A stretch of 35,816 nt of DNA from JAYFRE01 sp034926235 (GCA_034926235.1 JAYFRE010000172.1:1-35816); one strand, 5' to 3'. Positions 8,835 to 18,262 are shown, counted from the first letter of the stretch. A program made the numbers and translations. Notes: generated by a model not told the origin, from the letters alone.

Positions 8835-9503
8835 TCAGGCAGACAGGCGCAAACGCTGTTCGAACACCGCGTCGAATTCGGCCATCAGGGCGCGGTCGGC
8901 CTCTTCCAATGAGATGTCCCGCCCCAACGCCTTGAGCGAGGTCACGCCGTGCCCCTGGATGCCGCAGGGCACGATGCCGCCGAAATGGCCCAGATTGGGC
9001 GCGACGTTAAGCGAGATGCCGTGCAGACTGACCCAGCGGCGCATACGCACACCGATCGCGGCGATCTTATCCTCGCGCCCCATGCCGCGATCGACCCAGA
9101 TGCCGACGCGCCCCGTGCGCAGTTCGCCCCTGACGCCGAAATGGGCCAGGGTGCGGATCAGCCATTCCTCGATATCTTGCACGAATTGGCGGACATCGGG
9201 GCCGCGCCGCTTCAGATCGAGCATGAGATAGGCCACGCGCTGACCCGGCCCGTGATAGGTGTATTGACCGCCGCGCCCGCTCTGATAGACGGGGAAACGC
9301 TTCGGGTCCAGAAGATCGGCCGGTTTGGCGCTGGTGCCGGCGGTGTAGAGCGGAGGATGTTCCAACAGCCAGATGCATTCCGGCGCACCTTCGTCGCGGA
9401 TCGCGCGCGAGCGTTTTTCCATGAAGGCGACAGCCTCGTCATAGGGCACCGGAACGGCGCTCCGAAGCCATTCGAGCGATTCTTTTTTCTGGATGCAAAT
9501 CAC
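8835..9503 (-). CDS. lipB: Octanoyl-[acyl carrier protein]:protein octanoyltransferase
   Basis: LipB moves the octanoyl group from acyl carrier protein to the lipoyl domains of 2-oxoacid dehydrogenases and the glycine cleavage H protein, the first step of lipoate synthesis. The 222-residue length is normal for the family. The signature RGGQYTYHGPGQ (77-88) holds the conserved His84. The catalytic pair is Cys180 in GIVPCGIQ and Lys146 in DKIAAIGVRMRRWVSLHG. WLLEHPPLYTAGTSA (45-59) is the conserved N-terminal block. The start is GTG at 9503, with AAAGG about 12-15 bases upstream, which is a weak ribosome site. The promoter must lie in the 78 bases shared with the divergent tRNA-Leu gene. Confidence 0.96.
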   Translation of the reverse strand: MICIQKKESLEWLRSAVPVPYDEAVAFMEKRSRAIRDEGAPECIWLLEHPPLYTAGTSAKPADLLDPKRFPVYQSGRGGQYTYHGPGQRVAYLMLDLKRRGPDVRQFVQDIEEWLIRTLAHFGVRGELRTGRVGIWVDRGMGREDKIAAIGVRMRRWVSLHGISLNVAPNLGHFGGIVPCGIQGHGVTSLKALGRDISLEEADRALMAEFDAVFEQRLRLSA

Positions 9504-9508
9504 CGCAC

Positions 9509-9537
9509 TTGAACCTTTGCTTGGCTTTTGGTATTGA
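9509..9537 (+). promoter_or_regulatory. Probable sigma-70 promoter of tRNA-Leu
   Basis: TTGAAC (9509-9514) and TATTGA (9532-9537) are separated by 17 bases, close to the vegetative consensus. Transcription would begin near 9544, about 38 bases before the tRNA. The hexamers overlap the region just upstream of the divergent lipB start. Confidence 0.4.
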
Positions 9538-9553
9538 GGCCCACCTTAGCGCT

Positions 9554-9571
9554 TGGCAGTGACAACTGCCA
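9554..9571. repeat. Short inverted repeat in the tRNA-Leu leader
   Basis: TGGCAGT and ACTGCCA form a perfect 7-bp inverted repeat with a 4-base spacer (GACA). It sits 11 bases before the mature tRNA 5' end and inside its predicted leader. It may be a processing stem or a protein site; nothing further can be said. Confidence 0.3.
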
Positions 9572-9581
9572 GCCGAGATGG

Positions 9582-9666
9582 GCGGTCGTGGCGGAACAGG
9601 TAGACGCGCAGCCTTGAGGTGGCTGTGGGGCAACCCGTGGAAGTTCGAGTCTTCTCGACCGCACCA
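9582..9666 (+). tRNA. tRNA-Leu (anticodon GAG), CCA encoded
   Basis: The acceptor stem GCGGTCG pairs perfectly with CGACCGC (9656-9662), followed by discriminator A and an encoded CCA (9664-9666). The D arm has a GCG/CGC stem. The anticodon stem CAGCC/GGCTG encloses the 7-base loop TTGAGGT, giving anticodon GAG for CUC/CUU codons. A long variable arm (about 9622-9637) marks it as class II, as expected for leucine. The T loop reads TTCGAGT. Length is 85 bases. Confidence 0.97.
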
Positions 9667-9680
9667 TTAAAAGACGAAGA

Positions 9681-9716
9681 AAAGGCTCCCGGCATTGCCG
9701 GGAGCCTTTCGTTTTT
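9681..9716 (+). terminator. Bidirectional terminator between tRNA-Leu and ftsY
   Basis: A perfect 13-bp stem, AAAGGCTCCCGGC/GCCGGGAGCCTTT, with loop ATT is followed by CGTTTTT on the plus strand. Read on the minus strand the same stem is followed by TTTTCTTCG, so it can also end the ftsY transcript, whose stop is at 9738. Confidence 0.85.
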
Positions 9717-9737
9717 AAATCATTCCAATGGGGTGGA

Positions 9738-10672
<935 letters not shown>

Positions 10673-10676
<4 letters not shown>

Positions 10677-11950
10677 GCCTCAACCTCGCCGATCAGACGT
10701 TCCCCCTCGCGGCCCGTGATCCGGGCGGCAACGATCGTTCCCGGAACCGCGTTCCCCTTCAGCCGCACCGGCAGATAGCAGGGATCGTGGCCGAAATCCC
10801 CCCGCTCCGCCAACACCGGCGCGATACCGCCGATGCGGGCGTCCTGGAACGCGGCCATCGCCTGCTTGCCCAGGGCGCGCAACCGTGCGGCGCGTTCCTT
10901 GGCCACGGCGCGGCCCAGTTGCGGCAATCCCGCCGCCGGGGTGCCGGGACGCGGGGAATAGGGGAAGACATGCAGATGCGAAAACCCGGCCTCGCCGATC
11001 AGCGCCGCGCCATTCTCGAACATCGCCTCGGTCTCGGTCGGGAAGCCCGCGATCATGTCCGCACCCAGCGCGCAGCCGGGGCGAAGCCGGCGCAGCTGTT
11101 CGGCCAGGGCCAGCACCTGATCGCGCGTATGGCGGCGCTTCATCCGCCGCAGCACCATGTCGTCGCCCGCCTGCACCGACAGATGGAAATGCGGCATCAG
11201 CCGGTCTTCCAGCGCGATCAGATCGAGCAATTCGTCATCGACGGCCGCCGGATCGAGCGAGGTCAGACGCAGCCGGGGCAGATCGGGGAATTCACGCAGC
11301 AGCCGGCGCACCAGCGCCCCCAATCCGGGCTGATCCGGGATCTCGCCGCCATAGGAACAGATATCGACCCCGGTCAGCACCAATTCGCGGTAGCCGGCCT
11401 CGATCAAGGCGCGCACCCGTCCGGCGATCACCGGAAAAGGTGTGCTGCGGTTGGGACCGCGCCCGAGCGGGATGACGCAGAAGGTGCAGCGATGATCGCA
11501 GCCCTGCTGGATTTCGACGAAGGCGCGCACGCGACCTTCGAACCCGCCGACCAGATGGACCGAAACGCCCCGCATCGCCTGGGTTTCGCCAACCGAGACC
11601 CGCGCCGGGTCAGCCTCATGGTAATAAGCGGCATCCATCTTTTCGGCATTGCCCAGCACACGATCGACCTCGGCCATGCGGCCAAAGGCTTCGGGCGTGA
11701 TTTGGGCGGCGCAGCCGGTGACGACGATGCGCGCCTCCGGGTTTTCATGCTTGAGCTTGCGGATGGCCTGGCGCGCCTGGCGTTCGGCCTCTCCGGTGAC
11801 GGCGCAGGTATTGACGATGATCACGTCCTGCCAGCCGGCGGCGGTGGCGTGTTCGCGCATCACCTCGGATTCGAAACTGTTGAGGCGGCAGCCGAAGGTC
11901 ACGATCCTGGGCAAAGCACCCCGGTCCTTATCCCCCTGCGCCCCGCTCAT
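10673..11950 (-). CDS. mtaB: tRNA t6A37 methylthiotransferase MtaB
   Basis: A 425-residue radical-SAM enzyme that adds a methylthio group at C2 of N6-threonylcarbamoyladenosine 37 in tRNAs reading ANN codons. The N-terminal domain supplies three cluster cysteines: Cys21 (TFGCRLN), Cys49 (NTCAVTG) and Cys80 (VTGCAAQ). The radical-SAM cluster motif is CDHRCTFC (Cys151, 155, 158). A C-terminal TRAM-like segment follows. The GCRLNSFE N-terminus and QGCDHRCTFCVIPLGRG fit MtaB better than MiaB or RimO. The ATG at 11950 overlaps the dapF stop by 4 bases (ATGA), which fixes the start even though the frame is open further upstream. The same overlap joins it to ftsY. The pairing of mtaB with dapF and ftsY is common in alphaproteobacteria. 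Confidence 0.94.
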
Positions 11951-12789
11951 GTCGGCAGGGCAGCCAGCATGCCGGTGAAGGACAATGTCGCTGGCCCCGT
12001 CATCAGCACATGGCCGTCGTCGCGCCAGGCGATGGACAACACGCCGCCATCCAGCAGGATGTCGGCGCTTCGTCCGGTCAGCCCCCGCCGCGCCGCCGCC
12101 ACCAAGGTGGCGCAAGCGCCCGACCCACAGGCCATCGTGATGCCGGTGCCTCGTTCCCAGACCCGCATGCGGATGCGGTCCGGCCCCGTCACCTGGGCGA
12201 ATTCGACATTGGTCCGTTCAGGGAACAAAGGATCATGCTCGATGACGCGGCCCAGCCTTTCGATGTCCAGCGCCTCGACCTCCGGCACGAAGAAGACGGC
12301 GTGCGGATTGCCCATGCTGACCCCGACCGGCGCGTCCAGCCCGATATCGGCGACAGGCAGCGCCAGCGTGTCGGCGGGACGGGCAAGCGGGATGTCTCGC
12401 CAATCCAGCCGGGCCGGCCCCATATTCACCCCATAAAGCCCGTTTCCGGCGTCCCAGGCGGTCAGAAGACCGGCCGGCGTCTCGATGCCCACCAGCGTCT
12501 TTCCAGTCTCACGCAGCAGCAGAGAGGCAACACAGCGGGTCGCGTTGCCGCAGGCTCCGGTCCTCGATCCGTCGGCGTTGTAAAGGGCGAGAAAACAATC
12601 GGCATCGGCGCGGCGCGCGGGCTCGATCACCGCCAGCTGATCGAAGCCGACCCCCAGATGGCGGTCGCCGATAGCGCGAATCGTCCCTTCGGACAAGGCG
12701 AGCGGACGGATGCGCGCATCCAGCACGACGAAATCATTGCCGAGCCCGTGCATTTTCAGGAACGGCAAGCCTTGAAGAGCGTCTGTCAT
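11947..12789 (-). CDS. dapF: Diaminopimelate epimerase
   Basis: DapF converts LL-diaminopimelate to the meso form for lysine and peptidoglycan synthesis. The 280-residue protein has the opening signature FLKMHGLGNDFVV (10-22). The two catalytic cysteines are Cys80 in GACGNATRC and Cys221 in ACGSGACAT, with GNPHAVFF at 160-167. The ATG at 12789 was chosen because the signature follows at the usual distance. The open frame extends further upstream but there overlaps the neighbouring hydrolase gene. There is no good ribosome site before this ATG. Instead a promoter-like pair ends 7 bases before it, so the message may be leaderless. The stop overlaps mtaB by 4 bases. Confidence 0.96.
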   Translation of the reverse strand: MTDALQGLPFLKMHGLGNDFVVLDARIRPLALSEGTIRAIGDRHLGVGFDQLAVIEPARRADADCFLALYNADGSRTGACGNATRCVASLLLRETGKTLVGIETPAGLLTAWDAGNGLYGVNMGPARLDWRDIPLARPADTLALPVADIGLDAPVGVSMGNPHAVFFVPEVEALDIERLGRVIEHDPLFPERTNVEFAQVTGPDRIRMRVWERGTGITMACGSGACATLVAAARRGLTGRSADILLDGGVLSIAWRDDGHVLMTGPATLSFTGMLAALPT

Positions 12790-12826
12790 AACCCGGGTTA
12801 TATGGGGCTGGCGGCTTGCCTGTCCA
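12790..12826 (-). promoter_or_regulatory. Candidate leaderless promoter of dapF
   Basis: Read on the minus strand, TGGACA (12826-12821) and TATAAC (12802-12797) are 18 bases apart. The A of the dapF ATG is 8 bases past the -10 hexamer, which would place the transcription start at or beside the start codon. The short palindrome AACCCGGGTT (12799-12790) fills the gap between the -10 and the ATG. No Shine-Dalgarno sequence is seen. Confidence 0.4.
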
Positions 12827-12847
12827 GAGGGATCGCCCCTTGCCCGG

Positions 12848-13615
12848 TCAGGCCAGCGCCCGGCGCAGCAAAGCCAGGAAACGTTCGGGCTGCTCGGCAT
12901 GCGCCCAATGGCCCGCGCCCTCCACGATCTCGAAGCGGGCGGCGGGAAACAGCGCCTGCAGGACGGGCCGGTCCTGAGGCCGGACATAGGCGGATTTGCC
13001 GCCCAGCAGAACCTCGGTCGGGCCGTCGAAACGCCCGCCTTGCTGTTTGGGCCAGCCCAGAATGTCGTCCAACCCGGCGGCCAGCGCGTCGAGATTGAGC
13101 CGCCAGCGGAATCCCTTGCCGTCACGGATCAAATTCTGGCCCAGAAAGGCGCGCAGGCCCGCATCGGGCACGCCGGGGATCAGTTCGGCTTCGACCTCGC
13201 CACGCCGTTCATGCGCCAGATCGGCTCCGCGCATGGCCTCTATATAGCCGGGATAAACGTCAGGCTTGTAGGTCACCGGGGCGATATCGACGATGATCAG
13301 GCGGCGCACCAGATCGGGCCGGGTCAGGGCCAGCATCATCGCCGCCTTGCCGCCCATGGAATGGCCCATCACGTCGGCCGGTCCCAGACCCCTTTGCTCG
13401 ATATAATGAGCGACGTCGCCGGCCATGGCGGCGTAGTCGGTCGCGTCGTCCCAGGGCGACGCGCCGTGATTGCGCAGATCCACCGCGTGCACCTGACGCA
13501 GATCGCCGACCTGACGGGCAATCGCCCCCCAATTGCGCGACGACCCGAACAGGCCGTGCATCACCACGAACGGAGCGCCCGCGCCCGTTACTTCGGAAGC
13601 CAGATCCAGAACCAT
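12848..13615 (-). CDS. Alpha/beta hydrolase, YbfF-type esterase
   Basis: A 255-residue alpha/beta-hydrolase. The nucleophile elbow GHSMGGK places Ser86, the oxyanion loop is MHGLFGSSRNW (19-29), and the catalytic His236 lies in EGAGHWAHAEQPE. DLRNHGASPW (46-55) is typical of the family. The closest known type is the YbfF-like acyl-CoA/ester thioesterase group; the physiological substrate is unknown. The ATG is at 13615. The gene follows the ABC-transporter ATPase by 25 bases on the same strand and may be the last gene read from that operon. The following gene, dapF, appears to have its own promoter. Confidence 0.85.
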   Translation of the reverse strand: MVLDLASEVTGAGAPFVVMHGLFGSSRNWGAIARQVGDLRQVHAVDLRNHGASPWDDATDYAAMAGDVAHYIEQRGLGPADVMGHSMGGKAAMMLALTRPDLVRRLIIVDIAPVTYKPDVYPGYIEAMRGADLAHERRGEVEAELIPGVPDAGLRAFLGQNLIRDGKGFRWRLNLDALAAGLDDILGWPKQQGGRFDGPTEVLLGGKSAYVRPQDRPVLQALFPAARFEIVEGAGHWAHAEQPERFLALLRRALA

Positions 13616-13640
13616 AATCGTTGGGAAATCCTCGAAAGGG

Positions 13641-14435
13641 TCAACTCAGCAGCAAGGCGTCGTCGGACAATTCCTCGCCGCGCACGGTCGAAAACATATG
13701 CAGCAGATCCTCGACCGCCAAGCCCTTACGTTCATCGCCGGCGACATCAAGCACCACGCGGCCCTCATGCAGCATCACGGTGCGGTCGCCGTAATCCAGC
13801 GCCTGGCGCATCGAATGGGTAACCATCAGGGTGGTCAGCCCGCTCTGGCGGACGATGGAATCGGTCAGGGTCATGACGAAAGCCGCCGTCTTCGGGTCCA
13901 GGGCGGCCGTATGTTCGTCCAGCAACAGGATCTTCATCGGGTTCAAAGTCGCCATCACCAGCGTGATCGCCTGACGCTGTCCGCCCGACAACAACCCCAT
14001 GCGGTCCTTCAGCCTTTTATCCAGCCCCAGCCCCAGGCTGGACAGTCTTTCCTCGAACCGCTCCTGCATGTCGCCGGTGACCGCACAGGCCAGCCCGCGA
14101 CGGCGGCCGCGCGCCGAAGCCAGGGCCATGTTTTCCTCTATGGTCAGGCTTTCGCAGGTGCCGGCCATCGGGTCCTGAAAGACCCGTGCCACCAATCCGG
14201 CGCGGCGCGGCGTGGACCAGTCCGACACATCCACACCATCGATGGTCACCCGCCCCGATTGCAGCCCGACCTCGCCCGACAGCACCCCCAGCAAGGTCGA
14301 TTTCCCGGCCCCGTTCGAGCCGATGACAGTCACGAACTGGCCTTCGGGAATGAACAGATCCAGCCCGCGCAAGGCCCTGGTCTCGATCGCGGTGCCGGGA
14401 TTGAAGGTCACATGGACGTCCGAAAGCGCGATCAC
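13641..14435 (-). CDS. ABC transporter ATP-binding protein (TrpXYZ-like importer)
   Basis: The 264-residue ATPase of an importer for an unknown small molecule. Walker A is GSNGAGKST (39-47), the Q-loop is VFQDPM, the signature is LSGGQ (149-153), Walker B is ILLLDE (169-174) with ALDPKT after it, and the switch His is in VTHSM. The start is GTG at 14435, overlapping the permease stop by 4 bases (GTGA); the frame is open further upstream, but that part only shadows the permease gene. Together with the permease and two PF04392-type binding proteins it forms a complete importer of the family whose best-studied member is streptococcal TrpXYZ. The substrate here is not known. Confidence 0.92.
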   Translation of the reverse strand: MIALSDVHVTFNPGTAIETRALRGLDLFIPEGQFVTVIGSNGAGKSTLLGVLSGEVGLQSGRVTIDGVDVSDWSTPRRAGLVARVFQDPMAGTCESLTIEENMALASARGRRRGLACAVTGDMQERFEERLSSLGLGLDKRLKDRMGLLSGGQRQAITLVMATLNPMKILLLDEHTAALDPKTAAFVMTLTDSIVRQSGLTTLMVTHSMRQALDYGDRTVMLHEGRVVLDVAGDERKGLAVEDLLHMFSTVRGEELSDDALLLS

Positions 14436-15328
14436 TTGGCTCCCCCCCGTCGCGCCGACAGCCGTCCCTTGACCGAGGGCAGCGTCATCGCCGCCGCCAC
14501 CAGCACGGCGGTGATCAATTTCAAATCCTGGGCCTGAAGCCCGATGAAGGAGGCGTTCAAAGCCACCGCCACCGCCAGCCGGTACAGGATCGCACCGATG
14601 ACGCAGGCCAGCACCGCCAACACCAACAGCCGTGCCGGCAGCACGGTTTCGCCCAGGATGACAGCGGCCAGCCCGGTGACGATGACGCCCAACCCCATCG
14701 ACACGTCCGCCCCGCCCTGAGACTGGGCGAACAGCGCACCGGCCAGCGCCACCAGCGCATTGCTGATCGCCATGCCTAGCAGGGTCATGCGCCCGGTATT
14801 GATGCCTTGCGCACGGGCCATGCGGGCGTTGGCCCCGGTGGCGCGCATCGCCAGCCCGGTTTCCGAATTCAAGAACCACACCAGCAGGGCCACCACCGCC
14901 AGAACCGCAATCAGATAAACGATCAGGCTGGTCCAGTAATAGGGCAGCCCCCAGGATTCGCAGTCGGAAAAGATGGTGCGGTCGCCCAGCAGCGCCTGAT
15001 TGGGCCGGCCCATGATGCGCAGATTGATCGAATAAAGCGCGGTCATGGTCAAAATGCTGGCCAGCAGATTGAGAATCTTCAGCCGCACATTCAGCCAGGC
15101 GGTGACAAGTCCTGCGCCTGCGCCCGCGGCCATGGCCAAGGCCGTGGCCAGATAGGGATCGCAGCCCTGGACGATGGCGGCGGCGGCCACCGACGCGCCC
15201 AGCGGCAACGATCCGTCCACGGTCAGATCGGGGAATTCCAGGATACGGAAACTGATGAAGACGCCAAGGGCGACCAGCCCGAACAGCAGGCCGGATTCGA
15301 TGGCGCCGATAAAAGCAATTTCACTCAA
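14432..15328 (-). CDS. ABC transporter permease (TrpY-like)
   Basis: A 298-residue membrane protein with about eight or nine hydrophobic segments, resembling the permeases that work with PF04392 binding proteins and more distantly the LivH/LivM branched-chain type. The stretch RATGANARMARAQGIN is the cytoplasmic loop that contacts the ATPase, and EFPDLTVDGSLPLGA near the N-terminus is characteristic of the family. The start is TTG at 15328. An AGGA that overlaps the upstream stop codon lies 9 bases before it, so translation is probably coupled to the binding-protein gene 10 bases upstream. The stop overlaps the ATPase start by 4 bases. Confidence 0.92.
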   Translation of the reverse strand: MSEIAFIGAIESGLLFGLVALGVFISFRILEFPDLTVDGSLPLGASVAAAAIVQGCDPYLATALAMAAGAGAGLVTAWLNVRLKILNLLASILTMTALYSINLRIMGRPNQALLGDRTIFSDCESWGLPYYWTSLIVYLIAVLAVVALLVWFLNSETGLAMRATGANARMARAQGINTGRMTLLGMAISNALVALAGALFAQSQGGADVSMGLGVIVTGLAAVILGETVLPARLLVLAVLACVIGAILYRLAVAVALNASFIGLQAQDLKLITAVLVAAAMTLPSVKGRLSARRGGAK

Positions 15329-15338
15329 CGGATTGGTC

Positions 15339-16304
15339 CTATTTCACGATCTCGTCGGCGCGCGCCGTGACCGCTTCGGGCAGGTGAACACCCATACGGG
15401 CGGCGCTGGCCGGATTGACCACCAATTGCAGCGTCTCGACCTCGCGCACCGGGATATCGCCAGGCTTGGCTCCGTTCAAAATATTGGCGGCGATGATGCC
15501 GGTTTGGCGGCCCAGGCTGTGATAGTCGAAACCGACCGTAGCGACGGCGCCGCGCCGCACCGAATCGGTGTCGGCGACGAACAGCGGGATCTTGGCGTCG
15601 ATGCCGACCTTGACCACCGCTTCCATCGCCGAAACCACGGTATTGTCGAGCGGTACGAAAAAGGCGTCCACTTTGCCGACCAGCGAACGCGCGCTGGACT
15701 GCACGCTGTTGGTGTCGGGCGCGGCACCTTCGACGATGGTGATCCCCTTCGCCTTGGCCAGGGCGGTGAAGCGGGCGATCTCGGCGACCGAATTGGCCTC
15801 GCCCGGATTGAACAGCGCGCCGATACGGGTCACGCCGGGAACGATTTCCTGGATCAGGGCCAAATGGCGTTCCAGCGGCAGCCGGTCGGTCACGCCGGTG
15901 ACATTGCCACCGGGGTGATCCAAATCCGTCACCAGCCGCGCCGCCAGTGGATCGGACACGGCGGAAAAGACGATGGGCGTGTTCCCGCGCACGGCCGCCA
16001 CCATGGCCTGGGCAGACGGCGTGGCGATGGCGATGATGATATCGGGCTTGTCGCCAGCGAATTTGCGCGCGATCTGGCCGGCGGTGCCGACATCGCCCTG
16101 AGCGCTCTGGAATTCGATCCTGGCTCCCTTGCCATCGGCGAATCCCTGTTCGGCCAGCGCCTCGATCGCGCCCTTGCGACAGGAATCCAGCGCCGGATGA
16201 TCGACAATGGCCGTGATCCTGATTTCCTTTTCAGCCGCCAGCGCCGGTGGAGCCGCAAGGATGGAAACCGCCGCCAGGGCGATCAAATAGCGGAAAAACG
16301 TCAT
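15339..16304 (-). CDS. ABC transporter substrate-binding protein, copy 1 (PF04392 type)
   Basis: A 321-residue periplasmic binding protein. Residues 1-23 are a Sec signal peptide ending ALA. Characteristic blocks follow: ITAIVDHPALD, GTAGQIARKFAGD, TPSAQA, PIVFSAVSDPL, HPGGNVTGVTD, LFNPGEANS, FVPLDNTVVS and GFDYHSLGRQTG. These place it in the ABC_sub_bind family (TrpX-like). The ATG at 16304 has GGGGGA 6 bases upstream. It is closely related, without gaps over nearly its whole length (roughly 70 percent identical by eye), to the next gene upstream, so the operon carries a tandem duplication. Residues that differ may set a second substrate preference. Confidence 0.93.
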   Translation of the reverse strand: MTFFRYLIALAAVSILAAPPALAAEKEIRITAIVDHPALDSCRKGAIEALAEQGFADGKGARIEFQSAQGDVGTAGQIARKFAGDKPDIIIAIATPSAQAMVAAVRGNTPIVFSAVSDPLAARLVTDLDHPGGNVTGVTDRLPLERHLALIQEIVPGVTRIGALFNPGEANSVAEIARFTALAKAKGITIVEGAAPDTNSVQSSARSLVGKVDAFFVPLDNTVVSAMEAVVKVGIDAKIPLFVADTDSVRRGAVATVGFDYHSLGRQTGIIAANILNGAKPGDIPVREVETLQLVVNPASAARMGVHLPEAVTARADEIVK

Positions 16305-16405
16305 TATCGTCCCCCAAGCGTTCCCAATGGCATTGTCAAGGACAGGTCTTGCCGGAGCGGTGGCCGTCCCTCTTGCGGCTCTGGCGCAAACAAACTGCGA
16401 ATCGC

Positions 16406-16424
16406 GCCCGGCGTCAAGCCGGGC
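16406..16424 (-). repeat. Stem-loop between the two binding-protein genes
   Basis: GCCCGGC and GCCGGGC form a perfect 7-bp stem with a 5-base loop, starting 3 bases past the copy-2 stop codon. No T-run follows on the minus strand, so it is more likely an mRNA-protecting or partial-attenuation stem than a full terminator. It would let the distal binding-protein gene be expressed more strongly than the rest of the operon. Confidence 0.45.
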
Positions 16425-16427
16425 AGC

Positions 16428-17402
16428 CTATTTCACAATTTCCTGAGCGCGCGCCAGCAGCGCGTCGGGCAGGATCAGCCCCATGCGGGCGGCGCTGTCC
16501 GGGTTGACCACCAGACGCAGCCGGTCGATGGGCCGTACCGGGATCGAGCCCGGATCGGCCCTTTCCAGGATATCGGCGGCGATCTGGCCGGTTCGGCGGC
16601 CGATATCGTGATAATCGAACCCGACCGAGGCCACGGCCCCGCGCGCAACCCAGGCGGTGTCGCCGGCGAACAACGGCGTCTTGCTGTCGATGCTGACCTT
16701 GACCACCGATTCCAGGGCCGAAACCACGGTGTTGTCGAGCGGTGCGTAGAAAGCATCTACCCGTCCGGCCAGCCCGCGGGCGGCGCTCACCACGCTATTG
16801 GTGTCGGGCGCAGCACCTTCGATCAGCGTGATCCCCTGTGCCGACGCCAGGTCACGCAATCGCGCCACTTCGGCGGCGGAATTGGCCTCGCCCGGATTGA
16901 ACAGCACGCCCAACCGGCGCAGACCGGGCAGAACCTCGCGGATCAGTTCCAGATGGCGCTCCAGCGGCAGCCGGTCGGTCACGCCGGTGACATTGCCGCC
17001 CGGATGATCCAAATCCTTCACCAGCCGCGCCGACAAGGGATCGGATACGGCGGAAAAGACGATCGGCGCAGTGCCTCTCACCGCCGACAGCACCGCTTGG
17101 GCCGACGGCGTGGAAATGGCGATAACGACATCCGGCCGGTCGCCAGCGAATTTGCGCGCGATCTGCCCGGCGGTGCCGACATCCGCCTGGGCGCTCTGGA
17201 ATTCGATGGCGATGGTCTGGCCATCGACAAATCCCCGTTCAGCCAGCGCTTCGATCGCGCCTTGGCGGCAGGCATCCAGCGCCGGATGATCGACGATGGC
17301 GGTGATCTTGACCGATTTCGGCTGGGCCGCCGCCGGACCGGCCGGCAGCGCCACGGCTAGGAACCCTGCGATGACAATCGAAACGAAACGGCAAAAAGAC
17401 AT
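16428..17402 (-). CDS. ABC transporter substrate-binding protein, copy 2 (PF04392 type)
   Basis: A 324-residue periplasmic binding protein and the first gene of the importer operon. The signal peptide has the core FVSIVIAGFLAVALPAG and ends near AAA (24-26). The same family blocks as copy 1 are present (ITAIVDHPALD, KFAGD, SAVSDPL, HPGGNVTGVTD, LFNPGEANS, APLDNTVVS, GFDYHDIG). The ATG at 17402 was chosen because GAGGGGA lies 7 bases upstream and the signal peptide follows directly; an in-frame ATG at 17483 would add 27 residues ahead of the signal peptide. The gap of 123 bases to copy 1 contains a stem-loop and no obvious second promoter. Confidence 0.92.
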   Translation of the reverse strand: MSFCRFVSIVIAGFLAVALPAGPAAAQPKSVKITAIVDHPALDACRQGAIEALAERGFVDGQTIAIEFQSAQADVGTAGQIARKFAGDRPDVVIAISTPSAQAVLSAVRGTAPIVFSAVSDPLSARLVKDLDHPGGNVTGVTDRLPLERHLELIREVLPGLRRLGVLFNPGEANSAAEVARLRDLASAQGITLIEGAAPDTNSVVSAARGLAGRVDAFYAPLDNTVVSALESVVKVSIDSKTPLFAGDTAWVARGAVASVGFDYHDIGRRTGQIAADILERADPGSIPVRPIDRLRLVVNPDSAARMGLILPDALLARAQEIVK

Positions 17403-17550
17403 ACCCAGTCCCCTCGGTCTTGCGCGCATGGGCGCGCCCGGACCGGCGATTAAAGCAGAAAAATGCCTTTTAAGGGAAAACAACCGGCGCGAACATCACG
17501 CCAGGGACAAGAATTCCTCGCCCCTGGGCTTCTTGAAATGGCTCGTCCCG

Positions 17551-18018
17551 TCAGAACTGGGCGTAAAGCCCGACTTCCTGTTCCCGCCGCCGCTTTTCGG
17601 TCGGGGCCAGAACCACAGCGATACCGGTGAACACCGATTCGCCGTTCTGGTTGACGCCTTTGCAGTCGAAGGTCACCGTCTTCTGGACCGGGTCCTTTTC
17701 GACGGCGGTGATGGTCACGGTCAGCGTGTCACCCAACGCGACCGGGGTCAGGAAATCAAGGTTCTGCTTCCTGTAGACGGTGCCCGCGCCCGGCAGATCG
17801 TTGCCCAGCAATGCCGAAATCAGCGCCGCCCCCCACATGCCGTGGCCCGTCACCCGATCCTGCCAGGCCGTATCGCCGATATCGGCGAAATGGGTGGGGT
17901 TGGCGTCGCCGGACAGCACGCCGAACAGACGTATGTCGTCGTTGGTTAGCGTCCGCTGCAATTCCGCCGATTGTCCAAGGGCGATTTCGTCGAACGTCTT
18001 GTTTTCAATGACGACCAT
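17551..18018 (-). CDS. MaoC-type (R)-specific enoyl-CoA hydratase
   Basis: A 155-residue hot-dog-fold protein. The hydratase-2 motif LSGDANPTHF carries the catalytic Asp and His, followed by VTGHGMWGAAL. Such enzymes hydrate trans-2-enoyl-CoA to (R)-3-hydroxyacyl-CoA, linking beta-oxidation to PHB synthesis; similar domains also precede phosphate acetyltransferases. The start was placed at ATG 18018 because GGAG lies 8 bases upstream and the protein then begins MVVIENKTFDEI, the usual family N-terminus. A GTG at 18054 would add 12 residues. It lies 245 bases downstream of the LytTR regulator on the same strand, in a group with CoA-transferase genes, which supports a role with short acyl-CoAs. 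Confidence 0.88.
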   Translation of the reverse strand: MVVIENKTFDEIALGQSAELQRTLTNDDIRLFGVLSGDANPTHFADIGDTAWQDRVTGHGMWGAALISALLGNDLPGAGTVYRKQNLDFLTPVALGDTLTVTITAVEKDPVQKTVTFDCKGVNQNGESVFTGIAVVLAPTEKRRREQEVGLYAQF

Positions 18019-18262
18019 GCCACGGTCTCCGGAAAATTGTGTCTGACTGTCCACGTTTCATTCCCCGAAAAATACGAAACCCAAACCCGAACCGCCCTCG
18101 GGCAACGCACCGGAACATCCTGGAGCCGTCGTTTCGCAGCGCGCACCGTCGCGTCCCCTGACCCAGTACCGGCCCGCCCCTCGGACAGGAGAGCGCGCCG
18201 GAAGCCCGACTTTTCCGGCAAAACCGACCCGGAATAAATAAAAATATATTGATTTCATAGCA

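Noticed and set aside
10787..12436. Plus-strand open frame of 549 codons
   Set aside because: Antisense to mtaB and dapF, both of which have clear catalytic motifs.
15174..17360. Plus-strand open frame of 728 codons with an apparent internal repeat
   Set aside because: It mirrors the two tandem binding-protein genes on the minus strand; the repeat reflects their duplication, and its His/Arg/Gly-rich translation is typical of antisense frames.
17490..17530. CCAGGG/CCCTGG inverted repeat downstream of the MaoC gene
   Set aside because: Only 6 pairs with a 15-base loop and no T-run; too weak to call a terminator.
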